From: Aquatica leii
Taxonomy: Eukaryota; Arthropoda; Insecta; Coleoptera; Lampyridae
Direction: 5' to 3'
DNA: 64,000 bases
Assembly: GCA_035610365.1 (NCBI GenBank)
Contig: CM069435.1
Location: 66,957,389 to 67,021,388 of the forward strand
Positions 1 to 12,000 of this stretch are shown one piece after another (the stretch's first letter is position 1; the number at the start of each line of letters is the position of its first letter). Made by a program: the position numbers and the translations under genes. The notes beneath the pieces were generated by a model. It did no database searches and was not told the DNA's origin. It was given only the letters and a program-made list of their open reading frames with translations.

Positions 1-2040
1 ACATGTCATACTGTCAGAACTAATGCTTTTTAGAAATTTTTTTATTGTTAACCCACATTAAATAAATATAGTGACATTATTTATAACAAAAAATTTTAGT
101 ATACGATATGTTTCTATTATGTAAGCATTAGTTTTTAAAACATAACCAACGCAACGCAAACAAAAAAAGGTTTTTTAATAACACCGTACAATTTAATTAA
201 AAAAATTAAAAAAAACATTACTAAATATGTTGAATTACATTTTTTGTCTTGTGTTACATGAAACTATTATACAACTTTAAAATTAACCATTGTTAAAATT
301 TTTACGTTAATTTAGACGCGTATATAATTTTCAATAAATTGTTATATATTGTTGTATTGATTACTCATTGTGTTGATTTACGTGCTAGAATAAATTTTGC
401 TAAAATGAATTTAAATTGTATTTAAATATAATTGTCAAAACATTTATAGATACAAGTGCGCTTATATTTTAACATAATAATATATAAAATAATTCTGTGT
501 GTACGTAGTAAAAATAAAAATTGTTTTGCAATACATTTACAAAGTAAACGTAATACCAAATTTTAACTTTTAATAAACTTATATTACACCGAGCTGTGCT
601 GTTTGGATACATAAAAAAATTTATTTGATGAGCACTTACGCATCTTTACATAAATTATCTTAAATAATTTTTATAATAAATTCTACTTTGTCTTACCCAA
701 AACAAATATTAACTAAGAAAATACGATACGCGTAAGTGAAATACATACAAAAGAAGAAAAACATAATTACACAATTACCAAGATATTTCTTACATACATT
801 TAACAAAAAAACATTTAAAAAATAAAAAGTATTATGTTCTTTATTGATTAAAATGAATTTAAAGTAAGTTTATATTTTTTTAAAAAAGTTAAATATAAAT
901 TAAGTGTTAAATCTAAACTAAACAAGGACTAATTTTATTTGAAAACTTTTAGTGTAGTTGCTTAATATTTTAAAACGGTTTTGTTGCTTTCAACATTTTA
1001 ATTTTTACTGTGACTGGAAGTTTAGCTTCTTTAAAGCTTACAACATGACGCTCTGCTAAATTCCACTGCTCAGCGTCTTGCATTAATAACTAATTTTTGT
1101 TTATTATTTTGTAATTCAATGTTGAATAGATTCTTTAAAATGAACAGTAAACACTAGTAAAAAATAACACTAGTCAGTTATTTTTGGCTACATTTCCTTG
1201 TCTGTTGCGCTAACTTTATCAGGCTAATCTATATAACACAGTATTTTTTTCTAGCAATGTTTTAATTAAAAGTCACATAGTACTCGTATTCTGAGTCTGC
1301 GCATGACACAAAAGAATGTTTGACTTGTGCTTTTATAAACAGATGGTTGATGTGTAATAAAAAAACAAGCTCAAACACTGATCTCAGTAACTGCTCTGGG
1401 TTTAACACACCATCAACAAGTGCTGTTAAAAAAAAATGCCTAGATAAGGTAACATTTTCTTTTTCTTTAAATGCTTAGAAGCTTGTTATAATCCAGCACA
1501 TATTTCTATCTTTTTTTAAGTCTACCGAGTAATCTTCTACCCCTTGGTAAAAAATCTCAAACTTTCTTTACCATTTTTAATTAGTCAGAAAATTTTTTTA
1601 TGTACCTTCAGCAATCATTCTTTACCACGTTGACCACTTTTGATAATTTTTATTTTATTAGAAAAAAGACAGCAGCAGTCCAATTTTAGTTTGTTCAAAT
1701 TTTCTATCTATGAAAAAATGATCAAACTCTTAAATTTACATCAACACAAAATTCTTTTCAACGACGTGTATTTTTTAGATTTTAGTAAATATAATTACTA
1801 TTGATAACATCACTAAAAAGAGAAACATAAAAATTTAAAAAAAAGAGAAAACTAATTTTAAAGAAATGCTTCAAATAATGCACTAAATAGTAAAAAATAA
1901 TTTAATTAAGTTACAATTAAACGGCTTACATCTATTACAACTGCCAAAGTTAATGTTAAGAATTAAGCTTAATCTTACGCCAATACATACATCATCATTT
2001 TTTACTTTTTAGTGCGTTTTATTGTCATTTGCTCCAGTGA
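1..2040. other. AT-rich intergenic sequence, nothing recognised
   Basis: Reading both strands shows only A/T-rich text with scattered homopolymer runs and no protein motif. The stretch just upstream of 2041 could contain the lost N-terminal part of the piggyBac remnant that follows, but I could not recognise any of it. Confidence 0.5.
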
Positions 2041-2570
2041 CTAAAAATCATTGTGTAGACAAAGTCATAGTGCCGTACTTCGGTCGCCACGGCTGTAAAC
2101 AATTTTTCCGTAAAAGACCACTAAGATATAATTATAATTAGGGTTGGGGCTACTACAATTGGGTATATACTTTGGTATGAACCGTATCAAAAATCCAAAT
2201 CAAAAAAGAAGACTGTTATAAATTTTTGAGACTGGGGTCGTCAGTTGTGTTAGAATATGTCGACCAACTATATTCTACCTATAATTTGCCGTACACATTA
2301 TTTTTTAACAACTTGTTTACAAGTCTTTTTCTAATTGATAAACTTACCAAACAAAATATTAAAGCATGTGGTACTATCAGAAAGAACAGAATAGGTAACT
2401 GTTTATTGATGTCGGATTTAGAACTGAGTAAAAAGCATAAACTTGCGACTTTAGAGAAACATAAAATGAAATATTGAGATAGTTAAGTGGACTGATAATT
2501 GATATGTACTATAAATATGACATCAAATTTTTACCAAAGCAGACCCTTTAAATAAGTTTTCAGATATTTT
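2041..2570 (+). pseudogene. piggyBac-type transposase fragment, frameshifted
   Basis: Three consecutive blocks match the order of the central part of a piggyBac (DDE_Tnp_1_7) transposase. First comes VPYFGRHGCKQF with KRP a few residues later (about 2055-2138). Then comes GYILWYEPYQ (about 2161-2190). Then a clean 83-codon block at 2226-2477 carries LGSSVVLEYVDQL, LFFNNLFTS, ACGTIRKNRIGN and LMSDLELSKK. The family normally has a GRHxxKQFIRGKPIRFGYK block, GYxLxFxPYxG, GLGxxVV, FFDNFFTS and GTxRxNRxxxxPL in this order. KWTD follows near 2490. The blocks lie in different frames, so there are at least two frameshifts, plus stops such as TAA after the first block and TGA at 2217-2230. The N-terminal half and C-terminal cysteine domain are not seen. 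This is a dead copy; the mobile family assignment is strong. Confidence 0.85.
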
Positions 2571-2599
2571 CACAAAAAGAACTAATACGTTCTGTTTTG

Positions 2600-5500
2600 C
2601 AGTCTAATAATAAATATTAAAAAAAATATTTATTGGCTAAAGAAACTTTTAGGACTACCTCGGTTAGTAACAGGTAAAGTTACAATTATATTTTAAATTA
2701 AAAAATAAACTACATATTTTGCAAAAGACTTTTAATTGTATTCAAAACAAAATCACGTCTACATTTTTGAATTCGTTTCTCTATACAATGAGTCAGTTCT
2801 TTTTTTTTAAACTATTCAAACTATTATAATACATAGGTATAGCAAACTGTCATTAAACTTGTGGTTTTCTGAAAATTGAGTTACTACATCGAAACCATCA
2901 ATGGTTATGAGTTTTTACACATACATAGTATGTATACTACGTACGTTTAAAGAATCATAACTATTATTTTTACTTTTAATTAAACAAATAACTTATTGCA
3001 ATTCTTGTAGTAAAAAATTAGAAATACTACTTGCAACAAAAATTAAATCAAAATTTATTAAATCAGGGTTTATTCAAACTTGAAACTTTAAAAACATAGA
3101 ATATCAGTGAATATCAAAAAAAAGTAAACTAAAATTTAATAAACGTTTTTTTAGTCTCTATTTTTAATCAACAAATTGAAACCTGTTTTATAAAATACAA
3201 ACACGAAATACCAGTAACACATAACATATTGCGATTTTTAAAACAACAAGATTTTAGTCAGCTCGATAATAATGCAAGGTCTGTATAACCTTTCAGATAA
3301 GTAATTTTACGCCTACATTCTGCGACGGCTTTCGAACGTATCCTATTTTTTGTTTTTCAATCATAGTTTAAACTTTGGTTAACTCAGCTCAATTCAAAAA
3401 CACTGCGATATTATTAGTTATTGGTTTTATACTAACCAATAATATGCCAGAATTTTAAAATTAACCGCAGGTTACTTAATTGAAAGTTTAAATCTTAATT
3501 AAAAAACTAGTTGTTAGTGTATACAATTTATATATTATTATTATCATATATTTAAACGTTGTGTATGATTTTACCGTTTTAGAGATTGCGGTTCTATTTA
3601 TTATTTTATGAGAATACTAATTTATGCAGGTTTTCGACAAAATAAGTGGCTACAACGTAATTTTTAATTTTTTTCGATATGTGTGATTGATCAAACATAT
3701 GCTTTTTTTACACATTTTTCTACATTATGTAAGTTTTTAAAAACCAAAAAAATGTTTTCGCTAGGTCTCTCCAAAATTTGAACTACAATTTAAAATAACT
3801 TCAAACAATGTAAAACGGTAAAAGTCTAAAATGCTATACTTTTAGGTAGGTATTTGCTGGCCTTAAAACTTTTTTAGTTAAAATACTTTTTATTTTTCAA
3901 AATTAGAGACAAACAATTTAGTCTTGTTTGTAGACTTTTTTGTAAATTCTACGGTATGAGAACGTACAGTTCACGTTGTAACGTAATATAAATAAATCTA
4001 TAAATTGAAATATCATAGTATGCTTTTTTACTAATATTAATAAAATATAACAAACATTTTAAACTAATTGTGTTTTTTTTTGTTGCTATAATATTTCTTT
4101 CTGTACAACAATTATTGCATAGATGTAATAAATACATTATATCTAAATAACTAAAATTTAAAAAGAATTGAAATAACGTAACTATATTTTTAAATTTTGC
4201 TTGATCTTAACTCAATAACTCAATCCTGAGTATTAATAATAGTGTATTTAAATTGTCAAAGCACTGTTATCTAAAATTAAACAACATTAGACAAATAATG
4301 TAAAAAATATTGTCAATGTTTGTTTTTTTTTGATAACAATAAAAAAAAGAAAAAAGCGTATACAAAAATTGTTTTGTATGATTAAATTAAGAAAAAATAT
4401 TTATTACATTACTTTGATATTTTAGTTATAACAAATTAACGTTAGCACAAACTCAAACTGTTCATAGTTTTACGTGTTAAAATCTATTTATGCATTTATT
4501 GTTTTATAAATGTAAACGTAGAGCGTATGCTTCTTGTGGTAAAGTTAATTTAAGCACACATTTTGTAATAGGTTAAATTAACATACTAAATCAAACAGAT
4601 TAAGAATGTATCTAAAAGCAATTAATTTTCTAGTATGTAATGAACAGACTGTAATATTAGAATATTAATAAATTAAACGTCACGGCTTAATAATGTATTT
4701 ATTGTAATATATCGCAAACTTATGGTAGATATTTCTGGTGTCTAAAATACTTTACTCGAATTAACCTTTAATTTACAATTCTAAAAATGTTATGTAAATT
4801 GAGATGTGTAATTATATATGTATGGTATATAGCACTTTGAACATGTTAATTTTATTAAAAATTATATAAATTATTTCAAGTATCAAATTTACTTAATTTG
4901 GGATTATACAACGTCTAAGTTTTTATTAATAAATAAAAAGATAAGTTTATTTTTTATTTTTTTTTATTGATTTTAAAAATATATAGCTTTATACAAAGGA
5001 TATAATGTAAAAATAAAGTAAAACTGTTTTATCTTTTAGTTATAAAGTAATAAACAATTGGAATTTGTTTTGTATACAAAAACAAAAACATATACCTACA
5101 TAAAATGGGTTTATTTTGTTAGTATTTGTTTTATTAAGAATTTAAAATCAATAATTACATTTTATTTAGCATTAAATGGGCAATAAGATAAATAAAATAA
5201 TTTTCAAATATTTTTTAAATTTTAGTTTTTGTTTATTTAGTTAATATCGGTTAATATTCTATTTGACTATTTATTTATGACATATTAGAATTAAATTAAA
5301 AACTTTCTAGTTTCTTAATAGTTATTAATAATATAATATAAAATATAATATACAACTAGACTGTAAGAGTTTTTGCAAAAATATTATTTATATTGCTTTT
5401 ATTGGTCGACTACGTTAAGCATAAGTTGTTATAGATGTGTTTATTTATTTAAAAAAATAAAAACGTCAATTGCAACTTCTAAAATGTTTTAAAAAAAGAA

Positions 5501-8190
5501 GTTTCTGTAATTGGTAAGAAAACAACAAAGTTTACTTAGTAACCAAATATATAATTCTCTTTTATTTACTCTATGCTGAATTTTTTTTTGACCGTAAAAG
5601 AAAATTTAAGTAAACTAGTTTAAAACTGTAACTGTTTATCTAAAACAAATCAATATAAGCTATCGAGTAAAAAAATCAAAGATACCATCTTCCAGAGAGA
5701 TTAAATTGTTTTTAGTTCAAGCTGTCTTATTTGTAAATGTATTTACGATAGAGATTATTAAAATATGTGAATGAAATTTTTACGGTCATTGATACTTGTG
5801 TTTGCAATCTACGAAAGACAATACGTTACCAACACAATGTGATTTATAACATATGATTCAAACTGTAGAATACATAAACTTGCTGTTTTTTAATTTTTAC
5901 TTCAATGATTATTAATTTTTTCATTGTCAAAAATAATTTTTAGAAAAAATTAAAATATATTAAGCATATTGCAACATACAATGAATTTTTAAAATCAATA
6001 AACAACAATATCATTAGAAAGCAGAAACATAAATTAAATATTAAAAATGTGACTACGTTAGAAAATATTACAAGCAAAAAAGAAACTAAATATGTTAAAC
6101 TTCAGTATTATCCTACATATACTAAAGGACTTAAAAAAATCTTCTCAAAATTTTATTACAAAATAGTAACAATCATTAACAATATCTTCGTTACCCGAAA
6201 GATCTAATAGATATGTATGTATAAATCAAGAGTGTTTGTTGTGGTAAAGACTGTGACCAAATATATGTATATAAAGTAAACCAGAAGACCCCGGAAAACC
6301 CGTTATAAAGACCACTTAACTCGTTGCAGATATATAAAAGCATAGATATATCCAGTATTGCCCTACATATGTTCAAAAATAATCATTAAATAAAAAACAT
6401 CAAATTAAGTAAGAAAATAAACAATAGAAAAGAATTAGATCTATACGAGAGTTTAAAAATTTGTAAAAACATATGTTTATTGATAAACAACGATGGCTAC
6501 GAACCTTAAGGTTTTTTGGAATTTTTCAACTTCACGTCACATAATTTTAGTATTAATTAGTTTAAGTCATAATTATAGTTTTAGTATCAGTTTGCTTTAG
6601 ATGACAACATAGCTGTCAAAACAAGTATATGACAAGTTGATAAGCTATTGTAAATCAAATAAACATAACTTAATGTTAACATGGCAGCTTAAACATTTTA
6701 TGCCATACTAAACAGTCATGTTAGCAATACAACTTAACTTATATTTAACAATAAACGTAAAAAAATTCTAACCGATATTAAAATTAGAAAAATTATTTTC
6801 AATTGATTTAATCAAGAAAAAAATAAATAATCAAAAAAAAAAATAAAAATTATATGAAAAACATGTAGAAGAAAAATAACATTTATGGAAAAAAAAATTA
6901 AGTCAAATAAGTTAGAAAAAATAAGTACAGATAATGCAGATGTTATAAGATTCAAAAAAGAACAAGTTTGTGGAACAAAATTTCAAATATTTTTTTTTGT
7001 AAACTACATTTAAAAAAAAATAGTATAATATTGCAATAGAATATAAGCAATACAAGAGATAATATGAACTGATAGCTAAACTTGTTTTTAAAGAACTAAA
7101 AAAAGGCGTTGTTATGACAAATAAAGGTTTTGGTATAAGCTTTAACAATTTTTGTTCCGACACTTTAAAACATAAAACAGTACTTGTCAAAACATTTACA
7201 TGTGATAAGTTTAGGTTTCATAGTTTTATAAAATTATAATAATCATAAAAGAAGTGCAGCTAATACTAATCAGTAATGTTAGTTTATAGTTACTACAAGT
7301 GCCAATTAGATTAGATTGTCTGGTCTGTGGTAAAACACTACCAAATAGAAACATAGGAAAAGTCAGCATAGTATCAAAAAAACAACAAATAAGAAACCGA
7401 TAAACAGCTGTTTTGTATTTTTAGAACTCTTTAGCATTGTGATAAGTATAAGTATTTATATAACTATTATAAAAAAAAAAATTTTTGTGGTTGACAGTGA
7501 AAACTATTAATACTTGCAGTATACTTATTTTTTAAAACTAAAAATGTCACAAGTTGTAACTTGCGTTTGAGTTTTTAGAATTTTTTTAATGATAAACCCT
7601 CGTATTTGCGAACGTTTTAAACTGACGTTTGTTTTTAGTCAAATTTTAAATACTGTTAGTTAATTACTAATTCAAATCATCTTTGTTATATCAAATTTTT
7701 AAGAAATTTTGTGTTCAAAATATGGTTTTAGGTTGTCTAAATATCAGTGAGCTGTATTTTTGCCAATTTCGCATTTTCTTTGTATTAATCAATTCAGATT
7801 ACATTATGAGTTATAGTTCTGACAATTGTTATTTGGTTTCTTTAATATATGAGTAATTTGATATTTTTAAGCAGTTATTTGTGTTAACACCATTAAGAGT
7901 ATTGTTTATTTAATTTTATCTTTGCTTACGGTTACAAGTACGATGTGAAAACTTTGTCAAACTGATGTGAAATTACGTGTCGTTATAATTTTTCATTTCT
8001 GTTGGTTGCACTGTTTTGTTGACAATCTTAGTATTGTAGTTGTTTATAAAGTCTCTCTCTCTCGGAAAAAATAAGATGCGGTAGTGCCGTAGTTCTTTCA
8101 AATTCAAGGTAGCAAATTGTGAGTATATGTGTTTGTGAAATACTTAAGTGAAAGTTTTGTTTTGCAATAACTCAGCAACCACAGTAAATT
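2600..8190. other. AT-rich intergenic sequence, nothing recognised
   Basis: The sequence is dominated by A and T runs. The open frames here (for example minus strand 6912-7190) are short, rich in Phe, Leu, Ile and Lys, and look like chance frames in T-rich DNA. I recognise no repeat, RNA gene or protein motif. Confidence 0.5.
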
Positions 8191-8194
8191 AAAT

Positions 8195-8260
8195 CCTTGT
8201 AACGTGTTTCGACAGCTATGCTGTCATCATCAGCAAACTGATACTAGTACTAAAAAAATA
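8195..8260 (-). repeat. Penelope-type 3' stem-loop, hammerhead-like core
   Basis: On the minus strand the order is CTGATGA, one extra base, a perfect 6-bp stem GACAGC/GCTGTC closed by ATA (8211-8225), then GAAAC and an ACGTTAC tail. CTGATGA-stem-GAAA is the conserved core of the hammerhead ribozyme, and hammerhead motifs are known in Penelope-like elements. The extra base between CTGATGA and the stem, and the lack of an obvious stem III, argue against an active ribozyme as written. No RT coding sequence lies next to it, so this is best read as a 3' tail fragment or a short non-autonomous derivative. The same arrangement occurs at 54346-54380 and 47081-47104. Confidence 0.5.
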
Positions 8261-11200
8261 TTCAACGCTACAGTGTTTATTCTTCCTTTAATTCAGTTAA
8301 GTGAAAAATTTAATGCTTGAATTTTATTTTAATTAACGGATTTTATTCGTGATTATTAGTGATTAAACATTTTGCATTTTACAATCAAAAACTATTAACA
8401 AAGTTTAAAACAACTATTTAAAGGTCGAATAAATGTACTCTCAAAGAAATTAAAATAATAAATTGCATTTCGCGTGTATTTAATTTTTGTATTTTTATAA
8501 CTGCGAGTTGCATTGTATTTTGACAAAAAATTGGAGTTTTATTTACACAAAGACTTTTACTTTAAACTTAATTTTACTTTAAATACAATTTTATTTTGAA
8601 TTTAACTTTTTTGTTTTTTATTTTAATCAAATAAAAATAATATATAATTTTATTTATAAACTTAAAAATGTACATAATAAATTTTTTTAATTTAGTTCAG
8701 TTGTTGTTTCTGTTATATTAACTGATATTGTAACTATTGATTTACTATTTAAATGTTTTAATTATTATTTTAGTTTTTATTTAGCATTAAGTGTTTTTAA
8801 ATTGTTAACATAACTGACATTAATTCAAGAAGTTCAGTGCAATCTAAAAATGTAAATGTAAATGCAAACTGTTTTATTAGTTGTTTCTGTTTTATTAGGT
8901 TTGTTTGTATTTACTGAAGCAAAATGTATTTTTTTTGTCTTAAAAATATATTACTAAACAAAATTGTTGTAAAGTAAATGCACCTATTCCATAAAAAATA
9001 TAATATAATATATTATCACTTTAATTATAAACATAAAAAAACCTATTTAGATAAAAAATAGAAAAAAATTATTATGTAAAAATTTAATCACAGAATACAA
9101 AGACGTAATGTTGTATCATTATTACTTAAGTGATACAATTACTGTTTGTTGTGTGGGTTTTAATTATCTCATTTCATTTAAAGTTAAATGGCATTTTTTT
9201 TAACATTTATAACTGTAATAATATTATTTTAACTTATACGTTTTAATCAATCAATACTCGTAATCTACAAAAATTGTATTACTTTAATGTAACGGTAGAT
9301 TTTGTATTCACTATTATGTGAATTAAACATTATTTATTATAAAATAATACGTATCTCTTCAAAATCCTCTTTTTTTCGTAATTAGAATTATTGTTATAAT
9401 ATTTTTAATAAAACATTTAAATTTAAAAGTTTATAAAATTTACACGTCTGCGTAAAATATTCTGTAAAATTGCTACCGTTATAAAATCTCTTTCGAAAAT
9501 ATTTCTACGCTTTCTCGTTGTGTAAGAATTTAACGTAGGGTGGCGCCGCATGTAACAGTTACAACAAAAACATGATAGAAATTTTGTAAATATTACTTAG
9601 TAATTGAGCTTTCTAACTACAATTCTTGTAAAAAAAAACTGTGAATAAGAAAAAAGTTCACATCGCTATTTTCTGTTAGATAAAGTAGACAGACTTCGAT
9701 TACGTTTCAACCTTCAGTTGAAAGGATATTTTTAGTTCAAACTAAAGAATTTTATTTGGAACGAATTGACAACACATTGATTTATTGTTTTTGTTACTAA
9801 ATGTTATAGAAATTACGGATGATTGTAGTTTTGTTACTTAGTAGTTATTTTGTTTGACATTAGTTGTTTGTAACTAAAAATGCGTCTTTTTTTTATTTTT
9901 TACTATTTATATTATAATTTATTATTAAAATATTAGTTAGAAGAATTTAATCAAAGCTTTTATAAGAATTATTTTATTATAAAGTTACTTTACAGTAATT
10001 TTTGTTGCACCAAAAAAACCTTAGTACTTGCATTACAATATAAATTAGGTTTTATATTGGCTGAAACAACAGCTGCACGGTTTGTGATTTTATTTAACGA
10101 TGAGTTGTAGTTGTAATAATGTTTATTGCGTTTTTATTTTTAGATTCTTGAAACTATAAAGTTTAAGAAAACTGTACTATTTCTAAAGGGATGGTAATTT
10201 AATAATCTAAATAATTTAAAAGTTAAATTTAATTATTTATGTATAAACATTGCAATACAATGTATAGTATTTTTAAGTAATATAATTTTGTTAAATAGAA
10301 TTATTTAATATCCTACGGTAACTTGTTTATTTATTTTATTTTATTTTTTTAAATTTTGTTTTAAGATAATCTAATAAACATATGCGTATAATTTTATATT
10401 TTAAATTTAATTTTTTGGTAAATTTTTGTTAATTTAACTTATTTAAAATTTAAAAAAATTTAGAATATAAACAAAAACAACTAATTTTATTGTTTAAACT
10501 TTTTTATGTAAAAGAAGAAGTAATTGTGATTTTATTAAAGTATTTTTTGAAATTTAATATTTATAATGTATTAATTTTTATTTTTGTAACAGTTTTTAAT
10601 GTGCAATAGGTATAAAAACATAGTTATTGTAGTTTTTTATTTATAAAGCTGATACTGTGCTTTACTTTTGTTTAAGTTTAATTAAACAATATTGTTTCTT
10701 TTAGTAATTAACAGTTTCTAATTTTTTATAATTAGGAAGGGTTGCCTTAGGTTTTGCAGAAGAGAGGAGTGTGCAAAAAACTAGAATACGAGATAATCCA
10801 GGTTGAAATTCAACCACATCAAATAATTTTTATTTGCTTATTTTTAATAAACATACCAATTAGTATTAAATTTTATTGTAATTATTTTCCAGTTTACCCA
10901 AATAGTAAACCGTAATTGAAAGCAATTTTTAGATGGTTGAGTTTAGTGCCCAATGTTTGTCAGCAAAATTTGATCGGCAGTTAATACGAGGTTGAAAACT
11001 CTACGAGATACATGTGTTTATTGTAGATAATATTTACAATTTTTAATTTTATGTTCTTGCTTACAAGTTGTGTTTTACAGATCTGTTTTATCTTTAGTTT
11101 CATATAAGAAATATAGTTTTAAGTGTTTTGCTGTTTGACACTAGTTTTAGCCGATGCATTACATTCGTTAGTAATGTTTGTCCGCACCGAACATTTTTTT

Positions 11201-11330
11201 TAACTATAAATTCTTTAGTGGGTTTATCCACTTTTATATTGTTACATTAAGTAAAAGATAAAAAAACAAGCAAAAAAATTATATAATTTAGAATTTTTTA
11301 TTGGTAAACTTAAATAAAACTATCTATACG
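8261..11330. other. AT-rich intergenic sequence
   Basis: No coding motif is visible. A small hairpin-plus-GAAACGT word on the minus strand at about 9701-9725 resembles the end motif at 8.2 kb, but it is too short to call. Confidence 0.45.
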
Positions 11331-11489
11331 AAAGCAACAACCCACACAGCCAAAAGTAACCAAAAGTCGTAATAAAGGTAACCGCTTTGGATTGGCAAAT
11401 GTGATCATAGAGTACCCAAAAGTACACCCAATGGTGAACTATGTCCCACTTAATCCCTCCATAGGATACTCTTATACTGACCTTGCGTG

Positions 11490-12000
11490 TATGCAACGGT
11501 CAACCTTTTAGGATAACCCGAAATTAACCGAAACGGACAACTTATTGTCCACTTTTAAAGCTACTCTAAAGATACTTCTTTTTAGTTATTCATTGGTCAA
11601 TTTGTTGGGCTAACCTAAAGTTAATCGAAATGCCCGGTGCATAGTTGAATTTTAAAACTACTAAAAAGATACCATTTTTTGTTTGCTCAACGTTCAACCT
11701 GTTAGGGTAATCTAAAGTTAATCGAAAGTGATTGTTAATGGTTGGTATTTAAAACTGCCTAAAAGATACTAATTTTTGTTTGCTTAACGTTCAACCCGTT
11801 AGGATAACTTAAAGTTAATCTAAATGGGTATTTTACTATTTAATTTTAAAGCTGTTTAAAATATACAATTTTTGCACTTATTCAAGAATCAACCTGAAGT
11901 TAACTGTAAAAGATGTATAATTGTTGGATTTTAAAACTGCTTAAAAAATACTATTTTTTCAGTTGCTCAACGATTAATGGCTGCTTAACGGATATCTTAT
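11490..12000. repeat. degenerate tandem array, period about 95 bp, 5-6 copies
   Basis: A block with the order TCAACC, GTTAGGATAA, (C)TAAAGTTAATC, then about 40 bases, then TTTTAAAACTGCT and AAAGATACTATTTTT recurs. Copies start near 11497, 11595, 11688, 11785, 11880 and 11960. Spacing is 80-98 bp and the last two copies are shortened. Copies differ at many positions, so the array is old. No open frame runs through it. It could be a minisatellite or the subterminal repeats of a larger transposon. Confidence 0.7.

Noticed and set aside
6912..7190. 92-codon minus-strand ORF with hydrophobic stretches
   Set aside because: Phe/Leu/Ile-rich composition follows directly from T-rich DNA; no motif and no supporting signals.
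9701..9725. Minus-strand CAACTGAAGGTTGAAACGT hairpin resembling the Penelope end motif
   Set aside because: Stem of five base pairs and no CTGATGA box; too little to call.
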